A stretch of DNA of 64,000 nucleotides from Stemphylium vesicarium (lineage: Eukaryota; Ascomycota; Dothideomycetes; Pleosporales; Pleosporaceae): the NCBI GenBank assembly GCA_004380135.1, contig QXCR01000078.1:62001-126000 (forward strand), read 5' to 3'. A model generated the notes under the pieces. It was given only the letters and a program-made list of their open reading frames with translations. It had not been told where the DNA came from and did no database searches. This document shows, piece by piece, positions 21,296 through 33,500 of this stretch (its first letter is position 1; each line of letters begins with the position of its first letter). The position numbers and the translations under genes are program-made.

Positions 21296-22223
21296 ATTCA
21301 ATTTGATAGTAAGAGTATTTCAGGAAGATGCGACAGACGAAATCGAAGCAGTAGACTGAGAAAAAGACGGCCCCTCATCTTGTCCACTTGCCCCGCAATC
21401 AGACCTGAATCGGACGTTGATTCAGGACCGTTGGACCCTTTCGCCGCCCTGGCATACCCAGGTTTTACACGCCGAGGCGCGACTAAGCGAAATGCAGACT
21501 GTAGGGCGTTGATCGGATTGGAGAAGGGTAATGAAAGTGGCGGGTGGGCAATGTGGGAGGCAGCTGGAGCTAAGGTGGGGCCTTTGGCCGATAAGTTGAG
21601 AGGCCTCACCCGATGTTAGCGCCGAGAGCCATGTGGTTGCGACCACCGACGGACGCCTGGTGCTTGTCGCGTTTCCCTACACATCATCAGCGTGCCAGAC
21701 CCTCTGTATCTGCTCAGAATCGTTATCATCAGATTAGTATCATCGGTAGCTCACACTACAATTGCTGCGCTCGGCCTGGAAAGCATCGTATGCTCCTTGA
21801 CGCAGGTGGGAGCGACTTCCATCGAACCAACAATGAAGATCTGGTTATGTTGCGGAGTATACTGGGAGGTTCACAGCCCGTTTGGGAAGCCGAAAAGGGC
21901 TGAGGCCGCTGATCAACAGCTATTCGCAGTGCCACGAAAAGGCGACACGAAGACGCAGTACGCCCCACCAAAGGTGTCGCATCGGTGATGACGCAATCGA
22001 GCGCAGAGGGAGCAACGGATATAACCACACATAATGAAGGCCTTTGTCAGCGGCAGCGGCAGCTACAACGGCGAAACAGTCTAAATTCCGATGCTCGGGG
22101 GAGTACTACCCCGCGCTAGGTGGGATGCGACAGCTACATATGCTGTCATTGCCTCGTGTGCTTAAACTGTCCCTCGCACTTCAACCGATCTAATTGCGCC
22201 GACCCATTCAGCACATCAACAAA
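21296..22223. other. Divergent promoter region between MetE-like and reductase genes
   Basis: About 930 bp between two divergent starts. Short overlapping frames occur on both strands with no domain. It is long enough to hold two separate promoters. No specific binding motif was identified. Confidence 0.45.
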
Positions 22224-23359
22224 ATGACCAGAGTTCTTTTGACAGGAGGCAGTGGCTTCATTGCCGCACACACTCTTGACATCTTGCTAGACCACGGCCA
22301 CAGCGTTGTGACCACAGTGCGTACGCAGGAGAAAGCGGACAAGATCAAGGAGTCGTACAAGAGCCATGTCGACAAGGGCCAATTGAGCTTTGCCATTGTA
22401 CCAGACATTGCGCAGCCCGACGCTTTCGAGAAGGCCGTGGTTTCAGACCCGCCATTTGAGGCTGTCCTCCACACTGCCAGCCCGTTTCACTTCAACGTGA
22501 CCGACGTCCAAAAAGTGAGTACACAGCGTGGAACAAGACGGAAACAACCTGCTGATCAAACAGGATCTGATCGACCCTGCCGTGATTGGAACTACAGGTA
22601 TCCTTAAGTCGATTAAGAAGAGCGCCCCGTCCGTCAAGCAAGTCGTTATTACATCCTCGTTTGCTGCTATCGTGAACGGAAGCAAGGGCTTCTGGCCGGG
22701 ACACGTATACTCGGAAGATGACTGGAACCCCATCACACAAGACGAGGCACAAGAGAACGCGATGATGGGATACCGCGCAAGCAAGACGTTCGCCGAAAAC
22801 GCAGCATGGGAGTTTGTCAAGAACGAAAAGCCCAACTTCTCCATCTCCACCATCAACCCTCCGATGGTGTTTGGACCTATTGTGAGTAGTGAACGCAAGC
22901 ATTGATAAAGTGCCGCCACTAACAGTGACCTAGGTACACGCTCTCGACAGTCTCGACAACATGAACACCTCGAACCAGCGCATTCTCTCTGCCGCCCAAG
23001 GCAAGTTCAAGGATGAGATCCCGCCTAGCGGTGTGCACCTGTGGGTAGATGTACGCGACGTTGCTGAGGCACATGTGGCTGCGTTTGAGAAACCCGAGGC
23101 ATACAACAAGCGTTTCTTTGTCACCGCTGGCTACTTCTCCAACAAGGAGCTGTGCCAGATCATCAAGAAGAACTTCCCAGAGTTCAAGGATCTGCCGAGC
23201 GACACGACACCCGGTGGCGACTACCCAGAAGGCACACCTGACAAGGGCTTGTACAAGTACAACAACAAGCGCTCAATTGACGTCCTTGGTCTGAAGTACA
23301 AGACCTTCGAGCAGTCAATAGTCGACTCCGTGAAGTCATTCCAGAAGAAGGGATTGTAG
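22224..23359 (+). CDS. GRE2/dihydroflavonol-reductase-like NADPH-dependent reductase
   Basis: Three exons (22224-22514, 22564-22881, 22934-23359) encode 344 residues. Both introns begin GTGAGT. The N-terminus has the extended-SDR Rossmann motif LLTGGSGFIAAHTLD. The active-site Tyr and Lys are in GYRASKTFAENAAW, preceded by the Ser strand QVVITSSFAAI. INPPMVFGPI and DVRDVAEAHVAAFE are typical of the fungal methylglyoxal/aldehyde reductase (Gre2) branch. It is expected to be cytosolic, using NADPH to reduce aldehydes or ketones. The start was chosen at ATG 22224 because it directly precedes the Rossmann strand. Confidence 0.9.
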
Positions 23360-23994
23360 AGAAGGCACAGTTCGGGAGGAATGGTGGAGGCTATTGAATG
23401 CGCATTCGATGGGCTACGAAAACTATCTAGGGCGTGCTCGTCCATGAGCGCGTCGTGATTTAGCGCATGCGCGTTGATCTGAGACACAGTATGTCAGCGT
23501 ATGTAGCTACCAAACGATAGATAATACAAGAAGTGGATGAGCAAATCAGCCTGTTGAGCTTGATCTTGTTTTTGGACTTCACCGTCGATTAAGACTCGGA
23601 AGTTATCGTTATGTGATCATCATATTGCGTGAGGGGAGGAATGGAAGTAGGCTTACCTGTGGTACGATTGGATGCTTTGCTGGCCTTGTCGTCCTGCATA
23701 AAGGACGACTTTCTTTGGCGTTGGCCAGCGAAGTTGTGAGGAAGTGGACGCGACGGAAAGCTGCGAAGAAAATGGAAAGCTCGGCGAAATGTCGGGCCGG
23801 GTTCTTCCAAGATTAGGTAGCGCTTGCCCCACCAACGAGGCCCAGCGATCGCGGGCAGTGTGACAGCAAAAGCCCAAACACACCTCTGAGACATCACCAC
23901 ATTCTTTGTCTACCGTAGTCGCGCGCCGAAATATCTATTGTAGAGCTAGCCATCGTCTCGATCCAACGACTCGAGTACTCTCAAAACCGCAAAG
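23360..23994. other. Intergenic between reductase and NTF2
   Basis: About 635 bp with no supported gene. It presumably holds the 3' end of the reductase transcript and the NTF2 promoter and leader. Confidence 0.45.
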
Positions 23995-24821
23995 ATGTGT
24001 AAGTTGGCTGCCTTTACCCCACCACGGACATGGCACCGATGCGCCGATGGTGACAGTACTCGAATCTTTCCATGTATGACCATACAGCTGCTAGAGCTGG
24101 ATATCAGCTATCCTGTAGCTTGGCTGGAGTCTCTTCTTTGTCAGAATTATATGCGATTTTCCCCAAGTATTGCTGTGGTTCGGGAATGCGGTACTGACTT
24201 TCTGCAGCCGACTTCAACGCCATTGCTCGTACGTACCATCCGTCAAAACGCCAAGATCCCAGCTGGAATCCGCTGCGTACACACCCGCCTGTCCGAATCA
24301 CGACTGACCCTCCCATCAGAGCAGTTCGTGCAATTCTACTACAAGACCTTCGATGAGAACCGCGCTGGTCTCTCTTCCCTCTACGTATGCGATCCGATTT
24401 GAGCGCATGGAACAACGATCGGCTCACAAATGCTACAGAAGGAGACATCTATGCTCACCTTTGAGGCGCAAGGAACCCAGGGCTCAGCCGCCATTGTAGA
24501 GAAACTCCAGGTACAGACGGGTCTCCCCAGGAAGATAGAGTGGAGCTAATGTTTGGAAGAACCTGCCATTCCAGCAGATACAACACCGCACCGACACCAT
24601 CGACGCGCAGCCTTCTGCCGATGACGGTATCCTGGTCCTAGTCACTGGTGCTCTTTTGGTATGCAACAAGCTTTCTGCATCACAAAGCTTCTGCTGACTC
24701 TTGACAGCTTGGTGGAGAAGACAAGCCAATGAGCTTCACCCAGGCTTTCCAACTCAAGGCCGCCGACGGCAGCTGGTATGTCCTCAATGACGTTTTCCGT
24801 CTCGTATACCCCGCCGCATAG
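23995..24821 (+). CDS. NTF2: Nuclear transport factor 2
   Basis: Six exons (23995-23998, 24208-24228, 24320-24384, 24439-24510, 24560-24658, 24708-24821) encode 124 residues. The product starts MSDFNAIAQQFVQFYYKTF and ends YVLNDVFRLVYPAA, the full length of the NTF2 family (about 125). NTF2 carries Ran-GDP into the nucleus and binds FxFG nucleoporins as a homodimer. The first coding exon is only four bases (ATGT before GTAAGT) and the second 21, so much of this gene is invisible to simple ORF finding. Introns are 209, 91, 54, 49 and 49 nt. All phases close. The long first intron may hold regulatory sequence. Confidence 0.93.
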
Positions 24822-25406
24822 ATGAATCACGCCGGCAGAGCTCAGATGTGAGCCGGGCAGCTACATGGAAGTTTGTAGGGTCGAGATGAATGATGCGATT
24901 TCCTTCTATCTTTGAGCATTTTGGCGGAGGGTACTGTGATAGGGATGGAATCGAGAGTTGCGACAATCTTCAATATCAGTAGTATGCATCCACCGGCTCC
25001 TTCCACATTCTCCTCTTCACCTTTGATATTCTTGTGCTACTAGTTTACACCATACAGGGTCGTATTGTCCTGCGAACCTGCGCCCTTGACGCTCGCAGAC
25101 CGCGCACAATGTTACATTTCAGCCTGGCGAGAGCCCGATCACAAAAGAGGTCAAGAGCATAGTTGAGCTCTTGACGGATACTGCGCAGCTTTGAAAACTA
25201 CGCTGTTGGACGTGGTTCATTGTATGCGCTAGTCTGCGCTGCGGTGTATCATCGCGGCCTTTACTTCACTGTGAACAAGGTCTTAGACAAACGACGATTT
25301 GATGCCCCAGCCGTCGTATTGTACCTCATGACATAGTACCCACTTAAACCATCACACCCCAACTTCCGCGACACGCGACTAATCTGCTATTCCGAAGACC
25401 GACATC
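24822..25406. other. Intergenic between NTF2 and unknown gene
   Basis: About 585 bp with no supported coding. It is a tail-to-head spacing, presumably the NTF2 3' UTR and the promoter of the next gene. Confidence 0.45.
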
Positions 25407-26819
25407 ATGGACCAAAGGACTAACATCATCGACAACGACGAGGTCGCGCGCGCCATGGCGATGGCCTCGTCTGGCAAAAACAGGGTGAAGGGCAAGCGAA
25501 CAGCTAGACGCGGCGCGTCTGCGCCCGCAAGGACGAAGAAGACCAACAGTGTCCTAACAGCAAGGGAAAGGAGACGAGCAGCTGCAGCTGCGTCACCAAA
25601 CCAAGCATCCGAAGCCCAATACTATGAAGCAGATGGTTTGAAGATAACACTCTACGATCAAGATGGCGCTGGAAAGAGGAAGAAGCACGCCCGTCTGGCA
25701 AAGTCTTTGCTCAACAAGAGTTCAGACCAGCTGCTTGATATCGTGGAGCAGTATGCAGGCTCTGACAAGAGGCAAGAACTGCAAGACAAGGGGTGGTCTA
25801 AAACCAGGCTGGCCGAATGGATCGAGGAGAAAGAAACGCTTGCTTTGGTGCGCAACCCGAAGTCAACTCTACCAAGTAAGCCTTGTGATGCGCCTTCCTA
25901 CATGTGCTGAGTGTGGCTAATGGTCGAAGTTACACGCGCCGAGCAGAACGAAAGTCTTCAAGTCTTCGACGATTCTACGCCTCCACACACCCCGATAGTC
26001 TCAGAGCCGAGTGGCAAAGCGAGAGCGCCCTCTGTCGCAGCTCCCGCATTGAGTTTCGAGAAGAACGTTTCATTTGCTTCCACTCAGAACAACGGTATAC
26101 GTAACCGGTCCGGTCACCGGAAGAGGCGCGCCTCTTATGATGAGCCGCACGAACAGCCACCATGAAAATTTCAGAAGCAACGGAAGGAAGGTGTTGCAGA
26201 AAACCTGTCCAGTAAAAGTACCGAATACCCGATTGAAGACAATCCCGCAGACAAGCCTGATGAGAACTTTGCACCAACGCCACCACAAAGGAGCGGGCAA
26301 ACCAAGACCTATAAAGATACCGAGCTCGATACATACCGCAAGCATACATTCATGCACGACATCATCATGGAAGCTTCCGACCCTGGTCGTTCTACAATGA
26401 TCGTTCGGGGCAGAGGCGAGGATCGGGTCTACCTCTTCGACACAGCAGTATCCCACAACACAGATGTCTCACTTCGACAACCTCCTGCTTCCTTTCTCAA
26501 AGACGGAAGACACGGTCGCCGGGGCGGCTTGGTAAACGACCCCGATCTGCGCACGGGCCGCGGCCACCAAGCTGCTCCCAGTGATCGCCGCATGTGGGAT
26601 TCGTTCATCACCGCTAGGGGAATGTTTTACAGAGACTACCCTTACTATCCAAGGTTGGCCAGGGGCGTATCGATCGATGAAAAGACGCGAGAGAGGTGGG
26701 GCAAATGGCAGCAGTGGTATTATAGCTTTATGAAGAAGTATCCTGGGTACGCAGTTGCTTACTTGTGGCCTTGCGGCTGCGAGAAGGTGAGTGACAACTG
26801 CGAGAGCGAGGAAGAGTAG
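25407..26819 (+). CDS. Unknown basic protein, with an in-frame TGA or a second intron
   Basis: Exon 1 (25407-25875) joins 25930 across a GTAAGC intron with matching phase. The frame then stays open to 26819 except for TGA at 26163-26165, about codon 235. Coding character continues past it in the same frame (KQRKEGVAENL, HTFMHDIIMEA, WDSFITARGMFYRDYPYYPRL). Without the stop the protein would be about 450 residues. It starts with a Lys/Arg-rich tail and has a conserved-looking C-terminal block ending WPCGCEKVSDNCESEEE. A nuclear role is suggested only by the basic motifs (GHRKRRAS). An intron from GTATAC near 26093 to TTGCAG near 26199 would skip the stop in phase but lose about 35 codons. No known domain. 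Confidence 0.6.
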
Positions 26820-27475
26820 GGTGAAGGTGAGGCCAATGGACCCTTCGGTAATGTTCTTAGTGATGGTTGGGTCTTACCTGCTAGGAGATGCTGAAATGAG
26901 TAAGTAGCTTATTACGAATACCAGCACGCTGCCCGTCTTCGTGTAGACGGTAACACACGGTCCTTGGCCATCTCGAAATCGCATTTTGCAATGCTAATCC
27001 CACAGCGCCATGTGCTATCTGAGGTAAGCCAGACAAAGGACGTGACTACACAAGACTTTGTTGACCAAGCGCAGCCTTGATGGCTCTTGCATCTTGTCTC
27101 GAAACGCCTGGTATGGTCTTGCTCCCCGCACACGGGAGGAAAGAACGACCCGTACTCACTCATCAACAACGATTATGGCAACCCGATCGTCTCCACCACT
27201 CTTACACTCTTACCTACTGCTTTGCAACAACATACGCTCAAGCCACACTCGTTTACTCTCTCCGGCTCGACCTTGCTCAACTTGACCAGTAAGCTAACTA
27301 ACAACATCAAACCGAAGCTAGTTGGCGATCCGACAATACGAAAGACCGCTAAAACACACAGACGCTCCTTAGTCTCGTCTTCACCGACAAGTGCCAACGC
27401 CCGCCTTTGCAACTCATCCGCGAGGAAACCTCTCATTACAAACGCCGAAACAGCTGTTTCGGAACCAAGACCGCC
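26820..27475. other. Intergenic and probable 5' leader
   Basis: About 655 bp. A 132-codon plus-strand frame (27087-27485) runs into the next gene in another phase and looks like leader rather than protein. Nothing else is supported. Confidence 0.4.
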
Positions 27476-28402
27476 ATGGCCATGAACACGCCTTCCGATG
27501 TCTTCCTTTCTGCTTCTTCAGCACAACTGGACTCTCCTCTCTCGACCCGAAACTTCGAAAGCTTGCATACGGCTATGACCGGCATCATCAACTCCACAAT
27601 AGAAGTGACCGCCTCGCGCAAACGGACGTCGTCGAACGCGGTAGGATACGAGCACCCAGCAGAGCCGGAGACAGGCTTTAACACTACAACTAGCAAGAGA
27701 CGGAGGATCTCACCGCAACCTTCCATGAACAGTACCGAGTTTGGGTCTACGATGAAGCTTCTCACACCGCCAATGACTCCACCTCAGAAGCCAATCCTAC
27801 GTGGTCTACGCCTCCAAGTCGATATTCCTCAGCCAAAGACTTCGAAAGAAGAGGAACGCAAACTCAAGATACGACGAGCCGCTGCGGAGCGATGGGTGAC
27901 AAAACTCCAGAACCCATTCCCGAAGAACAAGGAGATCAGAGAAGCATACCGATACAAGCTGATGAGGCATTACACTAGCGAGGATGTTTCCGCAGAGCCA
28001 AACTTCATCAAGCCGCATATCGATAGGTCGCCGCGCGTTGACCTTCTTCGAGAGCGCTTTCCTGATCTATCGACCTCATTGGACGTGTCGAAAGGCTCCA
28101 ACGATACGAGTTATAACGCAAAGCCGACCGGCTGTGATAAAACCAGAAGGATCACGGCCGAGGAGGAGAAATATAATGAGTTACTGCGCAAAAACAAGAG
28201 AATCACGCGGAGTCCGGCTGCACAAAAGCTAGCATGGCACGCGTTCTCGTCGCGAGAGAAGGACCGGGTTGACCGGGGGCGCGAGGCAATGATGCAATCA
28301 GGGCTTTCGAATGATGAGTTGGAGAAAGAGGCTGTTGGTATACCCAATGCTCTGCCCGAGTGGAGGAAGAGAAAGACTGGTCGATTTGCAAAACCTGCGT
28401 AA
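27476..28402 (+). CDS. Unknown nuclear-looking protein
   Basis: An intronless 308-residue protein from ATG 27476 (MAMNTPSDVF). The frame is open for 23 codons upstream, but this ATG is the first plain start. I do not recognise a domain. A bipartite-type basic stretch (TSKRRRISPQ), Pro-rich LTPPMTPPQKP, and a helical charged middle (SKEEERKLKIRRAAAERW) are visible. The C-terminal half is rich in Arg and Lys (RKNKRITRSPAAQKLAW, SSREKDRVDRGREAMM). The composition suggests a nuclear, partly disordered protein. The tail RKRKTGRFAKPA looks conserved in style. Confidence 0.65.
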   Translation: MAMNTPSDVFLSASSAQLDSPLSTRNFESLHTAMTGIINSTIEVTASRKRTSSNAVGYEHPAEPETGFNTTTSKRRRISPQPSMNSTEFGSTMKLLTPPMTPPQKPILRGLRLQVDIPQPKTSKEEERKLKIRRAAAERWVTKLQNPFPKNKEIREAYRYKLMRHYTSEDVSAEPNFIKPHIDRSPRVDLLRERFPDLSTSLDVSKGSNDTSYNAKPTGCDKTRRITAEEEKYNELLRKNKRITRSPAAQKLAWHAFSSREKDRVDRGREAMMQSGLSNDELEKEAVGIPNALPEWRKRKTGRFAKPA

Positions 28403-28704
28403 TGAGAAAAGCTTTCAAAGCACGGCGAAGACCTCCATCTCCCGTTATCAGAGTAGCATTGCTGGATGATAGGATGGGTTGGGCGCATACATGCCACTGG
28501 AATTTGATTCATTGGATAACTGCAGGCATGGGATTGGTACACTGTATGTGTATGGACAGTTCCACCATGGGACAACACTTCAAAAATGCAGCAACGTGGC
28601 ATCTGCGTGACACACATCGCGTTGAGCCAAATTCTGAAGTCTCCCTTATAAGCTGCCATTTTCCCTTATAGTCTCCTGGCATCAACACCACGCACCCGCT
28701 GTGC

Positions 28705-29016
28705 TTGCAGCCGGCGCGGAACTGGGTTAGACGAGCGGAGTTTGTGGAGGAGGTTAATGAGGGGATTAGTCCGCTTTTTGTGAGACAGAAGGGGAGGGCT
28801 GAGGTGGGTATTATTGCGCTTGATCTGACCGATGAGGCTGATTCGGTGGAGATAGATAAAGGGGATGAAGGGAAAACAGAGCAGAGTGAAAGGGAGGTTT
28901 CGTTCCAGACTATGCTTTGGGGGAGGGGTCGGTGGGCTGATAGAAGAAGACGAGGAGAAGAGGAGGGCGAGGAGGGCTCGATGGGTGTATTGAAGGACAT
29001 TAGGCTGACGTATTAA
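28705..29016 (+). CDS. Uncertain short ORF, possibly a gene remnant
   Basis: A 103-codon frame, preceded by a TTGCAG acceptor-like site at 28705-28711, so it might be a last exon. The sequence is Glu- and Arg-rich with VRRAEFVEEVNEG and GVLKDIRLTY at the end. No domain or partner exon was identified. The opposite strand is open too. Listed because otherwise this 835-bp gap holds nothing. Confidence 0.2.
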   Translation: MQPARNWVRRAEFVEEVNEGISPLFVRQKGRAEVGIIALDLTDEADSVEIDKGDEGKTEQSEREVSFQTMLWGRGRWADRRRRGEEEGEEGSMGVLKDIRLTY

Positions 29017-29178
29017 TTTCGTAACTGTGGAATGGTTTCACGGTACTGAAGTACTCCGGGCTGGTGGATTAATATCATGATAGTGAAAAAGGCTTAGGGT
29101 ACTGAAGTCCTCCACGCTGAGGTATGAATTTTGTAGCTGAGAAAATATTTCAGAATACTGAAGCACTCCAGGCTCCCA
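29013..29178. repeat. Three degenerate tandem copies of a ~56-bp unit
   Basis: Three head-to-tail units of roughly 55-57 bp. Each begins TTAATTT/TTAATAT/TGAATTT and contains a core TACTGAAGTACTCCGGGCTG, with variants TACTGAAGTCCTCCACGCTG and TACTGAAGCACTCCAGGCTC. They lie just beyond the 3' end of the dehydrogenase gene. Unit boundaries are approximate. Confidence 0.65.
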
Positions 29179-29237
29179 CATCATCACCATCATCTACAAC
29201 TCGTCACCCCCCTGAAGCCCTCCCCACACCATCAGCC

Positions 29238-30262
29238 CTAATAATCATAAAAACCCTTTCCACTCTTCTTCCCCAACCACCCGGCATCCACCATCTTCTT
29301 CATCAGCACCGCAGGCCGGTACTTAGAATCGCCCGTATCCTGATACAACACCTGCATAATCGCCAAACACGTATCAATACCGATGAAATCTGCCAACTGC
29401 AGCGGTCCCATCGGGACATTCGTCCCATTCTTCATAATACTATCGATATCCTCCTTTGCGCCGACGCCGGTCTCCAGACAAATAACCGCCTCGTTGATAT
29501 ACGGCATGAGAATGCGGTTCGCCAGAAACCCAGGTGAATCCGCAGATTTGGACGCAATCTTACCCATCTTCTCGCAAAACGCAATGGCAGTTTCGATGGT
29601 GGACTGCGAAGTTTGTAGCCCCGTTATGATTTCCACGCCTTTTTGGATGGGCACGGGGTTCATAAAGTGCGTGCTGATGACGCGCGAGGAAGCAGAAAGA
29701 TCCGTGGGATCCGTGGTGGTGCTCGCGGCGATCTTGGTGATTGAAATAGACGACGTGTTTGTCGCTAGGATGGCGTGCGAAGGGCAGATTTGAGCGAGTT
29801 GGGAGAAGATTTTGTGCTTGAGATCAGGAATCTCGGGCACGGCTTCGATGACGAAATCTACATCTGAGAGGTCTGACAGTTGCGTGCTGGAGGTTAGACG
29901 CTCGCGTGCGGCGATTGCGTCGTCTTTGCTGATCCGCCCTTTGGAAACGTCTTTTTCGAGCAGTTTATCTGCGAACTTTAGGCCTTTGTCGATGGATGCT
30001 TGGGAGTTGTCGATAAGGCGCACGGGGACTGAGGCTTTTTGTGCGGCTACGAGGGCAATTCCAAGGCCCTGATTATTTATTATTATGATGAGGAATCTCA
30101 ATGGATTAGCTGGATTCTTATTGTACGTACCATTTGTCCTGCTCCAATTACACCTAGTTTCTTCACTTCAGCAGCAGCGCCCACTGAGGGGGTGGAGCTA
30201 AAGCCACGGCATTGCTGCCGGACTGCGCATCGAGCGGCTTGTCTTGAGGCTACGGAAAACAT
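29238..30262 (-). CDS. 3-hydroxyacyl-CoA dehydrogenase, mitochondrial
   Basis: Two exons (complement of 29238-30068 and 30131-30262) encode 320 residues. The first about 28 residues are Arg-, Ser- and Ala-rich without acids ([17 protein letters not shown]), a mitochondrial presequence. The Rossmann loop [13 protein letters not shown] is split by the intron exactly after [32 protein letters not shown] and the catalytic HFMNPVP follow, then [17 protein letters not shown] and the C-terminal helical domain ending [11 protein letters not shown]. Size and motifs match L-3-hydroxyacyl/3-hydroxybutyryl-CoA dehydrogenase, the third step of mitochondrial beta-oxidation, NAD-dependent. The adjoining TOF1 gene is divergent, 271 bp away. 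Confidence 0.93.
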
Positions 30263-30533
30263 GGTGTTTATTGGCTACAATGAATTTCGATTGCGGTCAG
30301 GAAGTAGAAGTTGGGCGCACAACTTGTGATGCGGCATGTCAACGCTTTCCCCAGCCGATGGGAACCGCGGGCAGGCTAGCCGAGGCATGACGTTGGCTGG
30401 CGGCGGGAGGGCGCGAACATCAGCCTTATCTTGGCGCATTTGCAGCGTTTGGACCAATTTACGCGTCGACGCGTCGGTTTGGGATTATCGCGATCCCCGG
30501 TCGCCGCCCCATTCTGAACGCTCAACTACGACA

Positions 30534-33500
30534 ATGGCGCAAACTACGCTTGATGAATGGGCGTCGGACCCGGTCAATCCTGAAGTTCGCGCCCATGTCT
30601 ACAGTCTGATTTCTGCGGTACGGTTTTCCTCGCATCTATACAATGGTTGCTAACAGACATATAGCTTGGTGGTATTGGCGACGATGGCACATATGCTCTT
30701 GGACATGACGCTCTATTGTGCCTCAAGGACTTGCGGAAATGGCTCAAGTTCGCCGATGGACAATACAACCGCCGTGATGTTGCACGCTGCATGGCCGAAG
30801 CAAATCTCGTCAAGGGTGACTTGCTGGAGATACTAGCAAAGATATCGCCGACTGTGGTGGAGAGCGCATGGAAACACAAGATTGCTGTTGCAACATGTAT
30901 GGAGTCTCACACTATCATCTGGGCTACTACTGACTGTTCTAGTGGAACTCCTCGTCCCCCTCACCTGGCCGTTCGAAATCGATCCGACAGAAGCGACCGT
31001 CAATCATCATCGACATGGCCCATACATTCAGCTGGCTCAGATGGGCTACAAGCGTGCGATTCTGCAATTCGATCGGGACAGGACGCTCCAGACTGCAGTC
31101 AAGATAGCGCTACCTTCAATGGCTGTGCCCCTCCGCGAACGGACGCCACGAGACGAGGGCATCATTCGGATTGCTCTATACTTTATTCGAAATATCGCCA
31201 TGCTTTCGCCCCCGAGCAGCGCCCCAATGGACATCGACGAAGCCGAAGTCTCTCGCTCTGCCACGATTGATACCTTCCAAGAGCAGGACATATTCCAGGT
31301 TATTCTGAGTATTGCGTCAAGCATTGGAGAAGACTTCGTCACCCAAGATGTCGTCATTCTCGAGATTCTCTTCTTCCTACTCAAGGGCATCGACGCTGAA
31401 AAGCTGTTCATGGAACAGAAGAAGCTCAACACGAAGAACGCCGACGAGCTGAAGAGTCTAATTCAGAAAGAAAAAGCAATGCTTGCAGGATATGCACGTC
31501 ATGCGCCCACACGACACAACCGATTCGGGACAATGATCTGGATGAAGCGAGATGATGAGAAGGTCACCACCATCTCTGGACAGGATGTATTGGGAAAAGC
31601 GCAAGCCAGCATGCAAAAGATGGACGAAACGAAAAAGTGGGATAAGCCCAGGCGACCTGGACGCAAACAAGATGCAGGAGAAGAGCGGGAGGAATTTGAC
31701 CTGCCCGTGGCGTTGACTAGCTCAGCCCGGAAACACGTCAAAGGTTTTGTGGAGGAGTTCCTAGACTCGTCCTTCAATCCCCTGTTTCTGCATCTCCGTA
31801 AGGCGATCGAGCGTGAGACCGAACGTGTGGAAACGCGGCATTCGAGGCAGTTCTTTTATCTTGTCTCCTGGTTTTTGCGAGCAGAATGTGCGCGGCGGCG
31901 GACAATGAAAGAGAGAGCTGCCGACCCGAAGAGCCCAGAAGTTCTCTCTGCAGAAGACGAGAGCTATGGCCTAGTAGCCGAGGTCATGAACCAGGAGACG
32001 TTTATCCTGCTCAACCGCTTCATGCAGAAGAGTCAAGACGAAAAGGCGTGGCGGGATCTCAACGCTGGGCTAAAATGCTTCACCCAGATTCTACTGACCG
32101 TCCATGAGATGTCCGAGTCAGCTCTGGAGGACGACCAGGAAATCGCTGAAAACATCCAGAACCGCATCTTCTACGAAGAGTCAACACATGACCGGATAGT
32201 CATGATCTTGAGATCCTACAAGGACCAAGGTTTTGGCTACCTTGATGCCGTTACAGAACTTTCTCATGTCTTCTTGCGGATGCTGGAGCGCTACGCAAAG
32301 CAGAACGTCGATATGCAGATTCGATCAAAACGAAGGTCTCGAAAGATTAAAAAGAAGAAGGCAGACAAGCAAGGCGAAGAGGGGGAAGAAGAGGGCCAGG
32401 TTTCCGAAACAGAAGACATTCAGCAGGCGCAGAAGACTGTTTCCGAGCGCAAGTTCGACTTCATGAAATTCTCGGCAAAGTTTGTCAACCAGAGCAGCGT
32501 CGACACGTTCGTGGCCTTTACTAAGTACTTCGGTGATCTCGACACCGAGCAGCTGAAGCGTGCCCATCGTTTCTTCCACCGCGTTGTTTTCAAGATGGAG
32601 TTGGGCGTTCTTTTATGCCGGGTCGACATCTTGCAGTTATTTAACAAGATGATAAAAGGTCCTGGAGGTCTCGATCCCGAATCGCCAGCTTACAGGGAGT
32701 GGGATGATTTCGTCAAGCACTTTTTCAGACAAGTAATCAAGAGAGTACAGGAAAGGCCAGAGCTTGTGGTTGAGATGCTGTTCAGCAAGATTCCGGCAAC
32801 TCTCTTCTTCCTCGAACATGGATACGACCGTGAGGTACCTGTCAAGGCACCCCGAGCGCCAGCAGAACTAGAGGTCAAACCTGGCATGGAGCCACCTGAG
32901 CAAATTGGTGTTGCTGTTAGTGTGCTTGTCAACCAATCAAAGTCGGATGCACTTCGATGGGTCAGAGATGTTCTCACCTCGGCGGCTGAAGAGCGCAAAG
33001 CGTGGGAAGAGGCGGAAGAGGCTCAGAAGATCTTGACGGAAGGAATGGATCGTCCTGAGGGTGAAGCCGAGGCTGAAAATTCAGAGGCTGAGACACCGAA
33101 GCCTCCTTCGATTGGTAAGAACTGTGAAAGCTCTTTTACTCAGCACACTCACTAATATTTTCTAGTAATCAAACACGACACCGAAGAGCGCCGTGTAGCC
33201 ATGTTCAAGGACAACAAGCTTCGACTGCTCATGAACCTTGTTGGCTTCATACGACTAGGCGAACATCACGATCCAGATGCTACATGGGTTGTCCCGTCAA
33301 ACCTTACGTCAGCGCAACTACAAGAATCGATCGATCTTATTCGCAAGTTCGAATTTGATCCACCAACATACGAGGATGGCAAATCACCAGAAGATCTGCT
33401 TCGTAGCAAGACAACGGCAGCGCGCCGCTCTACTCGCAAGGTAGACTTCGACGATGACTCAGATGCTGGTATAGATCATGAGTCGGAGATAGACCATGGG

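Noticed and set aside
16919..23359. GMC oxidoreductase, MetE-like protein and GRE2-like reductase as a biosynthetic cluster
   Set aside because: No PKS, NRPS, terpene synthase, P450 or cluster regulator is nearby. Neighbouring tailoring-type enzymes alone do not support a pathway.
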